From: Schaalia hyovaginalis
Lineage (GTDB): Bacteria; Actinomycetota; Actinomycetes; Actinomycetales; Actinomycetaceae
DNA length: 64,000 bases
Direction: 5' to 3'
Assembly: GCF_014208035.1 (NCBI RefSeq)
Contig: NZ_JACHMK010000001.1
Coordinates: forward strand, 1,674,001 to 1,738,000
Position numbers and translations under genes: made by a program. Shown here piece after piece: positions 27,493 through 36,912 of the stretch. Under the pieces are notes generated by a model. That model worked only from the letters and a program-made list of their open reading frames with translations, was not told the DNA's origin and ran no database searches. Numbering within the stretch: the first letter of the stretch is position 1; each line of letters begins with the position of its first letter.

Positions 27493-29538
27493 GTGAGCGA
27501 CATTCTCCTGCCCCGGATCCCCGTGACCGAACTCTTCCCCGTCGTCGAGGACGGCCGTCTCGCCGCCAAGGCGACCGAGGGGGAGCCCTTCCCGATCCGG
27601 GCGACCGTATTCCGCGAGGGCCACGACGCCTTCGCCGCTGAGGCGATCCTCCTCGATCCCGAGGGGCGCGAGCACTGCCGGGTCCCGATGGTGGACATCG
27701 CGCCGGGACTGGACCGCTACGAGGCCTGGGTGATGCCGGACCGGCCCGGCGCATGGAGCTTCCGCGTCGACTCCTGGTCGGACCCCTACGCCACGTGGCG
27801 CCACGATGCGACCGTCAAGATCGACGCCGGTGTCGATGTCGAGCTCATGCTCGAAGAAGGCGCGCGCCTCATGGAGCGCGCGATCGCCGGGGAGGCCCTC
27901 CTCAATCCGACTCAGCACCCCGCCGCGCCCGAGGACGCCGCGGTGCTCGCCGATGCGGCCGCGCACCTGCGCGACCGGACCCGCTCCGCGCAGCAGCGCC
28001 TTTCAGCGGGGGTCTCCTCGCGGGTGCGCGCCGTGTTCCGCACGCACCCCCTCCGCGACCTCCTCGGCTCCTCGGCCGTCTACCCGCTCGCCGTCGCCCG
28101 GGAGAGGGCGCTCACCGGCAGCTGGTACGAGATCTTCCCGCGCTCATTCGGAGCCTTCCAGAACCCCGACGGCACCTGGGTCTCGGGCACCCTCAAGGCG
28201 GCCGCCAAGGGCCTTGAGCGGATCTGCGAGATGGGATTCGACGTCGTCTACCTCACCCCGATCCACCCGATCGGGACGACGAACCGCAAGGGCAGGAACA
28301 ACACCCTCGTCGCCGAGCCCGGCGATCCCGGCTCCCCCTACGGGATCGGAGCCGAGACCGGCGGCCACGAGGCGATCCACCCCGAGCTCGGCGATTTCGA
28401 CGATTTCGACGCATTCGTGGAGCGCGCCCGCGGACTCGGGCTCGAAGTGGCCCTCGATCTGGCCCTTCAATGCTCGCCCGATCATCCTTGGGTCGAGGCC
28501 CATCCGGAGTGGTTCACCTCTCGCGCCGACGGGACGATCGCCTACGCGGAGAACCCGCCCAAGAAGTACCAGGACATCTACCCCCTGAACTTCGACAACG
28601 ACTACGCGGGCATCTACGAGGCGATCCGGGACGTCGTCGAACTGTGGATCTCGCACGGGGTGACGATCTTCCGCGTGGACAATCCCCACACGAAGCCCGT
28701 CCGCTTCTGGCAGCAGCTTATCGCCGAGATCCGCGCGGCCCACCCCGAGGTGCTCTTCCTCGCCGAAGCCTTCACCCGGCCCGCGATGATGCGCACCCTC
28801 GGCGCGATCGGCTTCGACCAGTCCTACACCTACTTCGCCTGGAGGACCGGCAAGGAGGAGATCGAGGCCTACCTCGAAGAGGTCTCCACCCAGACCGCTC
28901 ACCTCATGCGCCCCACCTTCTGGCCGACGACGCATGACATCCTCACCCCCCAGATGACGAGCGGGGGCAGCGCGATCTTCGCCATCCGCGCGATGCTGGC
29001 CGCCCTCGGCTCGCCGAACTGGGGCATCTACTCCGGCTACGAATTCGTTGAGAACGTCCAGCGCCCCGGCTTCGAGGAATTCATCGACAACGAGAAGTAC
29101 GAATTCAGGCCCCGCGACTTCGCCGAGGCCGAACCCCTGGGGATCTCCCGTCTGCTCACCCTGCTCAACGCCGCCAGGGCGAAGCACCCCGCCCTCCGTC
29201 AGCTCCACTCATTGACGATCCACCCGACCTCGCACCCCGACATCATCTGCTTCTCCAAGCAGATCGCCGGGCGCTTCACCGGGTCGAGCACGGACACCGT
29301 CATCTGCGTCGTCTCCCTGAACCCGCACGAGGGCGTTTCCGGCACCGTCGACATCGACCTGTCCGCCCTCGGCGTCGAAACCCCGGGGGGCAGGATCCGC
29401 GTCGTGGACGAACTCGACGGGCGGACCTACACCTGGGGGACGCGCAACTGGGTCGAGCTCTCCCCCGTCACGCGGCTCGGGCACGTCCTTTCGGTCGAGC
29501 CCCTCCTCGACCTCGACCCCTGGGCGAGGACGCGATGA
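27493..29538 (+). CDS. glgE: Maltose-1-phosphate maltosyltransferase GlgE
   Basis: GlgE extends alpha-1,4-glucan using maltose-1-phosphate. The GTG at 27493 is preferred because similarity-like sequence (RIPVTELFPVVEDGR) begins just after; an ATG at 27412 inside the VIT gene would add 27 unconserved residues. In the 681-residue form the nucleophile is Asp396 in TIFRVDNPHTKP and the acid Glu425 in FLAEAFTRP, nearly the numbering of the Streptomyces enzyme. The domain order is an N-terminal sandwich with helical insert (about 1-190), GH13 barrel, and C-terminal sandwich. glgB follows, giving the pair that builds branched glucan; the maltokinase and TreS are not in the window. Confidence 0.95.
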   Translation: MSDILLPRIPVTELFPVVEDGRLAAKATEGEPFPIRATVFREGHDAFAAEAILLDPEGREHCRVPMVDIAPGLDRYEAWVMPDRPGAWSFRVDSWSDPYATWRHDATVKIDAGVDVELMLEEGARLMERAIAGEALLNPTQHPAAPEDAAVLADAAAHLRDRTRSAQQRLSAGVSSRVRAVFRTHPLRDLLGSSAVYPLAVARERALTGSWYEIFPRSFGAFQNPDGTWVSGTLKAAAKGLERICEMGFDVVYLTPIHPIGTTNRKGRNNTLVAEPGDPGSPYGIGAETGGHEAIHPELGDFDDFDAFVERARGLGLEVALDLALQCSPDHPWVEAHPEWFTSRADGTIAYAENPPKKYQDIYPLNFDNDYAGIYEAIRDVVELWISHGVTIFRVDNPHTKPVRFWQQLIAEIRAAHPEVLFLAEAFTRPAMMRTLGAIGFDQSYTYFAWRTGKEEIEAYLEEVSTQTAHLMRPTFWPTTHDILTPQMTSGGSAIFAIRAMLAALGSPNWGIYSGYEFVENVQRPGFEEFIDNEKYEFRPRDFAEAEPLGISRLLTLLNAARAKHPALRQLHSLTIHPTSHPDIICFSKQIAGRFTGSSTDTVICVVSLNPHEGVSGTVDIDLSALGVETPGGRIRVVDELDGRTYTWGTRNWVELSPVTRLGHVLSVEPLLDLDPWARTR

Positions 29539-29640
29539 GTGCGCAGCTCAAGGCGTGCAAGCGGTGAGCGGGTGAGAATCACCTCGACCTGAGCTGTCGC
29601 GCGGCTCACATCATCGCTTCGGACGTGGGACAATCAAGGC

Positions 29641-31836
29641 ATGGAACCCGACATGACACCGTTGCCCGTCGACCCCTCAGTCCTCGACGCTGTCGGCAGC
29701 GGCAGCCACTACATGCCCCATGCCGTCCTCGGTGCCCACCTCGGTGAGAATTCCGTCACGATCAGGACGGTCCACCATCTCGCCGATGCCGTGGAGATCG
29801 TGACCGCCGACGACAGCTACGCCGCGGTCCACGAACGCGCCGGCGTGTGGGCGGTAGTGCTGCCCCTGACGGAGATCCCCGACTACCGGGTCCGCGTCAC
29901 CTACGGCGATCAGATCACCCTCCTGGACGACCCCTACCACTACCTGCCGACCCTCGGGGAGATGGACACCTACCTCATCTCCGAAGGCCGCCACGAGCAG
30001 CTCTGGAAGGTCCTCGGCGCCCACGTCAAGCACTACGAGGGGGCGATGGGCCCGGTGTCCGGCGTCGCATTCGCCGTCTGGGCGCCCAACGCGCGCGCCG
30101 TGCGCGTCGTCGGCGACTTCAACTTCTGGGACGGCTCCGCGACCGCCATGCGCTCCCTGGGCGCTTCGGGCGTCTGGGAGATCTTCATCCCCGGGGTCGA
30201 GGTCGGCGCCCGCTACAAGTACGAGATCCAGGGCCCCGGCGGGAACTGGTTCCAGAAGGCCGACCCCCTCGCCCGCGCGACGGAGATCCCCCCCGCCACC
30301 GCATCGGTCGTCACGGACTACTTCCACGAATGGACCGACGAGGAGTGGATGGCCTCCCGCGCGCAGCACTCCGTGCACAGCGGGCCGATGTCGATCTACG
30401 AGATCCACGTCGGTTCTTGGAAGCAGGGCCTCGGCTACCGCGGACTCGCGGACGAGCTCGTCCCCTACCTCAAGGAGATGGGCTTCACGCACGTGGAGTT
30501 CATGCCGCTGGCCGAGCACCCCTTCGGCGGGTCCTGGGGCTACCAGGTGACCTCCTACTACGCTCCGACTTCGCGCTTCGGCACACCCGACGACTTCCGC
30601 TACCTCGTCGATGAGCTTCACAAGGCCGGGATCGGCGTCATCCTCGACTGGGTGCCCGCCCACTTCCCGAAGGACGACTGGGCCCTCGCCCGCTTCGACG
30701 GCACCCCCCTGTACGAGGATCCCGATCCGCTCCGCGGCGAGCACCCCGACTGGGGCACCTACGTCTTCAACTTCGGCCGACGGGAAGTGCGCAACTTCCT
30801 CGTCGCCAACGCCCTGTACTGGCTCGAGGACTTCCACATCGACGGCCTGCGCGTCGACGCCGTCGCCTCCATGCTCTACCTCGACTACTCGCGCAAGGAC
30901 GGCCAGTGGCGCCCCAACCAGTACGGCGGCCGCGAGAACCTCGAAGCGATCGAATTCATCCAGGAGGCGAACGCGACCGCCTACAGGCGCCATCCCGGCA
31001 TCGTCATGATCGCCGAGGAGTCCACCGCATGGCCGGGGGTCACCGCGCCGACGAGCGGAGGCGGCCTCGGCTTCGGCATGAAGTGGAACATGGGATGGAT
31101 GAACGACACCCTGCGCTACCTCAGCGAGGACCCGGTCAACAGGCGCTGGCATCACGGCGAGCTCACCTTCTCCCTCGTCTACGCCTTCTCGGAGAACTAC
31201 ATCCTGCCCCTGTCGCACGACGAGGTCGTCCACGGCAAGAACACGCTGGTCGAGAAGATGCCCGGAGACGACTGGCAGCGCTTCGCGGGCCTGCGCGCCC
31301 TCTTCGCCTACCAGTGGTCGCATCCGGGCAAGCAACTCCTCTTCATGGGCCAGGAGATCGGCCAGCGCCAGGAGTGGAACGACTCCTACTCGCTCGACTG
31401 GTGGCTCACCGATTTCGAGGGGCACGCCGGGATCCAGCGCCTCGTCGCCGAGCTCAACCGGATCTACACGACCCATTCGGCCTTCTGGGATGACGACTAC
31501 ACGGGCTTCGAATGGATCGACGCCTCCGACGGCGATCACAACCTCATCTCCTACCTGCGCAAGGGCCAGCGCAACGGCGCGCTCCAGCCCGTCGTCGTCT
31601 GCGCCGCCAACTTCGCCGGCAACCCGCACGAGGGCTACCGTATCGGCCTGCCCTTCGGCGGGGAGTGGACGGAGATCCTCAATACCGATGAGGAGGAGTT
31701 CGCAGGCTCGGGGGTGACCAACCCCGGCACGATCGTCGCGGAGGCGGTGCCGTGGAACGGGCGCCCCTTCTCGGTCGAGCTGCGTGTTCCGCCCCTCGGC
31801 GCGCTCTGGCTCGCACCCGTGAGCCAGGAGGGCTGA
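29641..31836 (+). CDS. glgB: 1,4-alpha-glucan branching enzyme GlgB
   Basis: This GH13 enzyme makes alpha-1,6 branches in glycogen. The 731 residues comprise two N-terminal sandwich domains (the second with [20 protein letters not shown]), the catalytic barrel with [21 protein letters not shown], the nucleophile in [17 protein letters not shown], the acid in [12 protein letters not shown], and [12 protein letters not shown]. The ATG at 29641 lacks a clear ribosome binding site; GACAAT about ten bases upstream could be a -10 element. It directly follows glgE. Confidence 0.96.
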   Translation: MEPDMTPLPVDPSVLDAVGSGSHYMPHAVLGAHLGENSVTIRTVHHLADAVEIVTADDSYAAVHERAGVWAVVLPLTEIPDYRVRVTYGDQITLLDDPYHYLPTLGEMDTYLISEGRHEQLWKVLGAHVKHYEGAMGPVSGVAFAVWAPNARAVRVVGDFNFWDGSATAMRSLGASGVWEIFIPGVEVGARYKYEIQGPGGNWFQKADPLARATEIPPATASVVTDYFHEWTDEEWMASRAQHSVHSGPMSIYEIHVGSWKQGLGYRGLADELVPYLKEMGFTHVEFMPLAEHPFGGSWGYQVTSYYAPTSRFGTPDDFRYLVDELHKAGIGVILDWVPAHFPKDDWALARFDGTPLYEDPDPLRGEHPDWGTYVFNFGRREVRNFLVANALYWLEDFHIDGLRVDAVASMLYLDYSRKDGQWRPNQYGGRENLEAIEFIQEANATAYRRHPGIVMIAEESTAWPGVTAPTSGGGLGFGMKWNMGWMNDTLRYLSEDPVNRRWHHGELTFSLVYAFSENYILPLSHDEVVHGKNTLVEKMPGDDWQRFAGLRALFAYQWSHPGKQLLFMGQEIGQRQEWNDSYSLDWWLTDFEGHAGIQRLVAELNRIYTTHSAFWDDDYTGFEWIDASDGDHNLISYLRKGQRNGALQPVVVCAANFAGNPHEGYRIGLPFGGEWTEILNTDEEEFAGSGVTNPGTIVAEAVPWNGRPFSVELRVPPLGALWLAPVSQEG

Positions 31837-31857
31837 AGCCAGCTCCCCACTCGGAAG

Positions 31858-31897
31858 AGCGGGCGCCCCTGAGCCGATCGGCTCAGGGGCGCCCGCT
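31858..31897. terminator. 40-bp perfect palindrome between glgB and the CnoX-like gene
   Basis: Bases 31858-31877 are the exact reverse complement of 31878-31897 (AGCGGGCGCCCCTGAGCCGA and its mate). The palindrome lies between convergent genes and is likely a bidirectional terminator; the flanking TTCTC and CTTCC tracts are only weakly T-rich. Confidence 0.7.
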
Positions 31898-31924
31898 TCT
31901 CGCGCCGCCTGCGGCGCGTGGGCC

Positions 31925-32800
31925 TCAGATCAACACGAGGGTGGACAGGCGCATCCGCGCCTTCATCACCTCGGGCGTGTTGCCCGCAACGGCGAAGAGA
32001 TCGAGGAGGCGCAGACGCGCCCCGTCCTTGTCCTCCGGAGTCTGCCCCTGCTCCACGAGATCGAGCAGGAGCGAAAAAGCGGCCTCGGCGTCCCCCTCGG
32101 AGAAGAGCAGATCCGCCCTCGCCATCGGATCCGCCCCGTCGAGGGACGCCGTGCGCGCCTCGAGGCGGACGCGCGCGAGGTGGGTCTTCGCCGCGCCGTC
32201 GCGCGGATTCAACTCGACGACCCGCTCCCAGGCGCGCATCGCGCCCTCAAGATCGCCGTCCGCCTCGAGAGCGAGGGGCGCCAGGTGCTCGTTCGGCGTC
32301 GGAGCGCTCGTCTGCTCCGCCGACACCGCGATCCGGCCCGTGACGCCCATCTGGGCGGCGGCCTTGGTGACCTCGTCGATGAGGGGCCTCATCTGCTCCT
32401 TCGATGCGGATCCCTGGAACAGCGGGATCGGACGGCCCCCGATCAGGGCCACCACCGACGGCACCGCCTGGACTTGGAAAGCCCGGGCGATCTGCGGCGC
32501 CGCCTCGATGTCGATCTTCACGAACTGGAAGGCGCCCGCGAAGTCCCGGGCCAGCTCCTCCAATGCGGCAAGGACCGGCTTCGATTCCAGCGAGCGCCCC
32601 GACCACATCGCGATGACGACCGGGACGGTCTGAGAGACCGACATGACCTCGTCGAAATTCACCTCGTCCCCCACCACGATGAGCGGCGCGTCAAGGGCCG
32701 CCACGGCCTCGGGGGCCGCCGCGGACGCCGCCGACGCCGGCCCCGCGGAGAGATCAACCGCGCCGTGCGAGTCCGCCGCGCGCATATCGTCAGTGTTCAC
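31925..32800 (-). CDS. Thioredoxin-fold TPR co-chaperone (CnoX/YbbN-like)
   Basis: The 291-residue protein has a thioredoxin domain at about 40-150 (VPVVIAMWSGRSLESKPVL, FVKIDIEAAPQIARAFQVQA, VPSVVALIGG) and a C-terminal TPR-like domain (GDLEGAMRAWERVVELNPRDGAAKTHLARV). The active-site CxxC is replaced by SGRS, so it cannot act as a disulfide reductase; this matches CnoX-type holdases that hand clients to GroEL/DnaK. AAGGAACGACTGTGAAC precedes the ATG. An Ala-rich N-terminal tail (1-38) is probably disordered. The following envelope genes are on the same strand. Confidence 0.85.
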   Translation of the reverse strand: MNTDDMRAADSHGAVDLSAGPASAASAAAPEAVAALDAPLIVVGDEVNFDEVMSVSQTVPVVIAMWSGRSLESKPVLAALEELARDFAGAFQFVKIDIEAAPQIARAFQVQAVPSVVALIGGRPIPLFQGSASKEQMRPLIDEVTKAAAQMGVTGRIAVSAEQTSAPTPNEHLAPLALEADGDLEGAMRAWERVVELNPRDGAAKTHLARVRLEARTASLDGADPMARADLLFSEGDAEAAFSLLLDLVEQGQTPEDKDGARLRLLDLFAVAGNTPEVMKARMRLSTLVLI

Positions 32801-32830
32801 AGTCGTTCCTTCCTCCCCGGCATCGGCGTG

Positions 32831-33835
32831 TCAGGCGTTATCGGGATTCGTCGAATCATCCATCGCCACCGACTCGATCACCCTGTCGGCGCCGACGATG
32901 CGCGAGACCCCGCCCTGGCTGGATGAGGGGATGTTGATGAGGACGGTCGCCACATAGGTGACGATCGCCGTGCCCTTGACCGTGTCGTCGTCTCCGGAGT
33001 TCATCGTGGCGGTCTGCCCGCCCAAACGCATCGTCGACTTCGCGATCGTGCGCGAGTAGTTGAGCGTGTACGTGAAATTCGCGGCGACGAGCGCCGAACC
33101 GTCCTGCAGGACCACGCCGGCGATCGGATCGGAGGTCGCAGCGGCGTTCGCGGTGACAGTGCCCGCGGCCTCGAGACTCGATGCGAGCGTCTTCACGGTG
33201 TCGAGGTACTGAGCGGTGAATTCATCCCCCGCGAAGGCCTCCGAGGAGGTCTGCCCCGCATTCAGCATGTCCACGTAAGCCTTGAGCGCTTCTTCGGGAG
33301 TGGAGACGAATCCCGGCGAGTCGTTCGTCACGAAGGCCGATCCCTGCTCGATCGCCGGCATCGTCACCGAGGTCCCGCCGAGCATCCGGCACCAGGCGGT
33401 CAGCGCGTAGGAGGAGCGCGCATCGGATTGGACGAAGACCTGGACCACCGGCAGCTGCGAGGCGTCCGCTTGGCGGATGTTGAGGATCGCCCTCGGCCAC
33501 TGCGCGGAGTTCGTGACGGCGAGATTCTGCGGAGTCAGGTCCAGGGAGGGGATCGTGTCCCCGGAGGCCTGCGCGTAGGCGTACTGCGCGGCGCGCGTCC
33601 GGGCGGCCCCGGCGATGATGCGCTCCTCGAAGGCCCCCTTGTCGAGGGCGGAGTCCGCCTTGTCGAGCGTGAGCGCCACCTCCTCGAGGACCTCGTCGAC
33701 TCGGTCCGCATCGAGGTTCGGAGCCTGCTGAGCCGATTGGGCCGTCTCCTTCGCGACGAGCTCGCCCGTCGAACAGGCCCCGAGTGCCAGGGCGGCGATG
33801 ACCGCGACTCCGGCGACCGCAACACGCCTCGTCAT
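32831..33835 (-). CDS. Putative envelope lipoprotein, 334 aa
   Basis: A lipoprotein signal peptide is clear: MTRRVAVAGVAVIAALALGAC, lipobox LGAC with Cys21. The mature part has a helical segment (about 40-100) and a mixed domain with YVDMLNAGQTSSEAF and IAKSTMRLGG, resembling substrate-free solute-binding or NTF2-like folds only vaguely. The family is not recognised. Its start overlaps the stop of the upstream membrane-protein gene (ATGA), so the two are probably made together and act in the same envelope process. Confidence 0.75.
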   Translation of the reverse strand: MTRRVAVAGVAVIAALALGACSTGELVAKETAQSAQQAPNLDADRVDEVLEEVALTLDKADSALDKGAFEERIIAGAARTRAAQYAYAQASGDTIPSLDLTPQNLAVTNSAQWPRAILNIRQADASQLPVVQVFVQSDARSSYALTAWCRMLGGTSVTMPAIEQGSAFVTNDSPGFVSTPEEALKAYVDMLNAGQTSSEAFAGDEFTAQYLDTVKTLASSLEAAGTVTANAAATSDPIAGVVLQDGSALVAANFTYTLNYSRTIAKSTMRLGGQTATMNSGDDDTVKGTAIVTYVATVLINIPSSSQGGVSRIVGADRVIESVAMDDSTNPDNA

Positions 33836-35214
33836 GACTCGTCCTTCTTCAGCCAGCCGAACATCAACGATTTCCAGGAGCTCGTCGCATCGTCCCCTTC
33901 AGCCGGATCGTCCGACGCGGGGGCGGGCCCTTCCTTCGCGACGACCGGGATCAGGCCCGTGTCGAATTCGCGGCCCTCGATGACGATCTTCTCCTCGCCC
34001 TTCTCCCTCGCCTCGCGCAGCGCGCGACGGCTGGGGAGGGCGACGCCGGGACGGATCGCGGACAGATCGATGATACCCGTGTCCGTGGGCACCTTCTCGG
34101 GCGGATCCGCGTCGATCGCCCCCTCCGCCAGGGCGTGACGGCCGTGAGCCGCCTCCGCGCCGGCGTCCGTCTCGGCTGCGCCGTATTCTTCAGCGTGATC
34201 GGCGGAGCCGAGGGGCCCATCGTTCTCGTCATGACTCGCGTCCGCGGCGCCTTGCGCCTCACCGGGATCCTCGCCGGTCTGCTCGGTTCCGGCGGGGGCC
34301 TCGTCCCTCGTCTCCTTCGAGGGGGCGTCATCAGCGCGCCCGGCGTCGATGAGCCCCGTGACCTGCGCCGTATCGATCATTTGAGTCTGAGTCGTATCGG
34401 CGCCCGCGCGCTCGGTGAGGACCTGAGCGCGTTCGCGGCGCCGCTGGAGCAGATGTCGGCGCGACAGGACGAGGACGGCGGAGATGAGGGCGGCGAGCCC
34501 CGCGCCGAGGAAAGCGATGATCGCGAGGGTGTTGACCCGCTGCATGCTCCAGGTGAGGGTGAGCTCCAGGTCGCCCTTGCCCGCAGCCGAGACGGCGATG
34601 AGCGAGCGGCCGACGGGGATGTCGCTGAGTGCCAGCGTCGCGCTGCCCTGACCCGCGGTCTTGTCCAGCCACATGTCCGAGCCTTCGAGATCCGCTTCCA
34701 GGGCCTGGGCGGGAAGCGATGCGGATTGGGACGAATCCGCCGACTGGGGGCCCTCGGAGGCCGAGGCCGTCCGCTGCGCGCCCGATTGCGCCGCGCTCCC
34801 CGACTGGGATGACTCTGCCTGCTTCGCGCCCGATTGCGCCGCGCTCCCCGACTGGGATGACTCTGCCTGCTTCGCGCCCGGATGCTCTTCGACCTTGAGC
34901 ACCGAACGGTCGGAGGTGATGCCCACGACCTCGGTGTACTCGTCATCGCCGATCCAGCCGATGACGTCACCGGGAGTGCCGACCCCGAGGGCGACCGGCG
35001 CTCCGCTGAGCGAACGGGCGTCGATGCGGACGTCGTTCGCCACCAGCGGCAGGACGCCGTCCCGGGTCATCACGAGCGCGTTCGAAGCGACCACCGACGA
35101 GGCGAGCTCCTGGGAAGGCTTGAGCACGGTGAGCGCGAGCGCGCCCACGATGAGGAAGACAAGTGCCACGGCTGCGGCGATCGCAGCCGACGCGTACTGC
35201 TTGAGGCGCTTCAC
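33832..35214 (-). CDS. Bitopic membrane protein with Ser/Ala/Gln repeat linker, 460 aa
   Basis: The GTG at 35214 follows TAGGAG. An N-terminal transmembrane helix (about 10-32) leads to an extracytoplasmic part with a repeat linker at about 114-145 (two copies of GAKQAESSQSGSAAQS), a second helix at about 227-249 (TLAIIAFLGAGLAALISAVL) and a long acidic cytoplasmic tail ending in RRALREAREKGEEKIVIEG. The family is not recognised. It overlaps the lipoprotein gene by four bases. A two-helix anchor with a cytoplasmic tail could link an outside lipoprotein to an inside partner; this is inference. Confidence 0.75.
   Translation of the reverse strand: MKRLKQYASAAIAAAVALVFLIVGALALTVLKPSQELASSVVASNALVMTRDGVLPLVANDVRIDARSLSGAPVALGVGTPGDVIGWIGDDEYTEVVGITSDRSVLKVEEHPGAKQAESSQSGSAAQSGAKQAESSQSGSAAQSGAQRTASASEGPQSADSSQSASLPAQALEADLEGSDMWLDKTAGQGSATLALSDIPVGRSLIAVSAAGKGDLELTLTWSMQRVNTLAIIAFLGAGLAALISAVLVLSRRHLLQRRRERAQVLTERAGADTTQTQMIDTAQVTGLIDAGRADDAPSKETRDEAPAGTEQTGEDPGEAQGAADASHDENDGPLGSADHAEEYGAAETDAGAEAAHGRHALAEGAIDADPPEKVPTDTGIIDLSAIRPGVALPSRRALREAREKGEEKIVIEGREFDTGLIPVVAKEGPAPASDDPAEGDDATSSWKSLMFGWLKKDES
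34778..34873. repeat. 48-bp exact tandem repeat (two copies)
   Basis: Bases 34778-34825 and 34826-34873 are identical and keep the reading frame, giving two 16-residue copies in the linker of the membrane protein. A partial third copy starts at 34874. Copy number may vary between strains. Confidence 0.9.
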
Positions 35215-35243
35215 TCGAGTTACTCCTAGGTCGTTCGGAAGTC

Positions 35244-35263
35244 CCTATCTGTTCAACGATAGG
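35244..35263. promoter_or_regulatory. Short inverted repeat upstream of the envelope operon
   Basis: CCTATC and GATAGG are separated by eight bases, about 30 bases upstream of the GTG start of the membrane-protein gene. It could be an operator or a small 5' leader hairpin. No regulator is known. Confidence 0.35.
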
Positions 35264-35350
35264 CGGCCCGTGCTGGCGACGACAGCCGATGACGGCCTCC
35301 AGTGATCAAATGCATGATAACCATCGCGCTCATCAGGGCGGGAAAGGGCC

Positions 35351-35650
35351 TCACAGAGGGCGCAGGCCCCGCCTCCAGCACTCCGTATGCCAGTGCCTGC
35401 GCGCATCCACCCCTTCGGGGAGCCCGTAGGGGGCTTCAAGGGGCCATGCCACGACGTGGGCCGTTCCCAGGGGGATCGGGCGGGCGCAGGCGGGGCAGAT
35501 GTAGGCCTTCGCCGAGGAGCTCAGGCGCTGCACCCGGTATTCGCGGCCGTCCGGCCCGCTCTGAGTGCGCGGCATCGAGGCCAGGGATCCCATGTCGAGA
35601 TCACGGTGATGCTCATTCCACGGGCGTTTGCGCGAACGCCGTCCTCTCAT
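35351..35650 (-). CDS. Conserved actinobacterial hypothetical with Cys/His zinc motif, 99 aa
   Basis: The protein has a basic N-terminus (MRGRRSRKRPW), the segment YICPACARPIPLGTAHVVAW and a C-terminal RRHWHTECWRRG. The spacing of CPAC with HWHxxCW suggests a single zinc site like a treble clef or HNH-type knuckle; no nuclease histidine pattern is evident. Similar short proteins occur widely in actinobacteria as uncharacterised products. It ends 16 bases downstream of nothing annotated and starts 16 bases before the nagA stop region, on the same strand as nagA. Confidence 0.7.
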   Translation of the reverse strand: MRGRRSRKRPWNEHHRDLDMGSLASMPRTQSGPDGREYRVQRLSSSAKAYICPACARPIPLGTAHVVAWPLEAPYGLPEGVDARRHWHTECWRRGLRPL

Positions 35651-35666
35651 CGCTTCGATGCGCCGT

Positions 35667-36878
35667 TCATCGGATCAACGCGCCGTCTTTGAACACCCGG
35701 ATCGGACGGAGCCCCTCATCGACCTCCAGGAGGTCCGCGCGCCTGCCCGCCTCGATGCACCCGATGTCCTCGCGGCCGAGGATTCTCGCGCCTTGAACGG
35801 AGGACATGTACACGGCGTCGACGAGGCTGATCCCGGCCCCGACCGCCGTGCGCACGCAATCGAGGAGGTGGGCTGTGCCGCCGGCGAGCGTCCCCTGCCC
35901 GCTGATGAGCGCGCGCCCGTCCTCGACCGACACCTTCTGCGAACCGAGCACGTACTCGCCGTCGGGCATTCCGGCGGCCTCCATCGCATCGGTGACCAGG
36001 ACGCAGGCGTCACGGCCGAGGATCTCCACGACGTCCCGGACGAGCGAAGGATCGAGGTGGACGCCGTCGCAGATCATCTCCGCGATGGCCCCTCCCCTGG
36101 TGGCGTCGGACAGGAATTCGGCGATCGGGCCCGTGTCCCGGTGATGCAGGGGGCGCATGCCGTTGAAGAGATGCGTGATCGTTGCATTCGCGCTGCGCCG
36201 CCCCTCGGTGCGGTCCAGGATGTCGCGCGAGTATTCGAGCGCCTCGCGCGCATGGAGCGAGCCCGAATCGGTGTGGCCCCATGAGGGCAGGGCCCCGCCT
36301 TCGACCAGGGCCTCGGCGACCGAGCCCTCACCGTAAGCCCCCTGCTTCTCGGGGGCGAGCGTCATGGTGAGCGCGTGCCCGCGGCAGATGCCGAGCAGCT
36401 CCCGGGTGAAGCGCGGATCGGGATCGATGATGTAGGCGGGGTCCTGGGCGCCGCAGCGCTCGAAGGAGATGAAGGGGCCTTCGAAGTGGATCCCCGCGAG
36501 TTCGCCGTCATCGGCGAGCTCGGCGAGAAGCGCCGACCGCTCCCGGAGGACGTCGCGGGAGGCCGTGACGAGCGAGGCGACCAGCGAGGTGGTCCCGTGC
36601 CTGCGGTGCTCGAGGACGGCGGTCATCGCCTCCTCGCGCGTCCCCGCGTTCGGGAAGGAGGCCCCGCCCCCGCCGTGGCAGTGGACGTCGACGAGGCCGG
36701 GGAGAATCGTCGTCCCCCGGGAGGGGGTCGATCTAAGGGCGTCCTCCTCACGGGTGCTCTTCGGCCCAGAGGCATCGATGACCTCAGTGATGACCCCGTC
36801 CTTAGCGACGATGACACCGTCTTCGACGATCCGATCAGCCGTCACGATTCTTCCGCGAATCTTCACCATTGAACTCAT
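35667..36878 (-). CDS. nagA: N-acetylglucosamine-6-phosphate deacetylase
   Basis: This amidohydrolase removes acetate from GlcNAc-6-P in amino-sugar use and wall recycling. The 403 residues show LPGLVDVHCHGGGG (metal HxH), GIHFEGPFIS, SWGHTDSG, ITHLFNGMRPLHHRD and VLVTDAMEAAG, the family's metal and substrate motifs. An ATG three codons downstream (36869) is an alternative start. It lies 34 bases after the AlkZ-like pseudogene; nagB is not in the window. Confidence 0.93.
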   Translation of the reverse strand: MSSMVKIRGRIVTADRIVEDGVIVAKDGVITEVIDASGPKSTREEDALRSTPSRGTTILPGLVDVHCHGGGGASFPNAGTREEAMTAVLEHRRHGTTSLVASLVTASRDVLRERSALLAELADDGELAGIHFEGPFISFERCGAQDPAYIIDPDPRFTRELLGICRGHALTMTLAPEKQGAYGEGSVAEALVEGGALPSWGHTDSGSLHAREALEYSRDILDRTEGRRSANATITHLFNGMRPLHHRDTGPIAEFLSDATRGGAIAEMICDGVHLDPSLVRDVVEILGRDACVLVTDAMEAAGMPDGEYVLGSQKVSVEDGRALISGQGTLAGGTAHLLDCVRTAVGAGISLVDAVYMSSVQGARILGREDIGCIEAGRRADLLEVDEGLRPIRVFKDGALIR

Positions 36879-36912
36879 GGCTCCATTGTGCCACCGGTGC
36901 GAAGGGCGGCGC

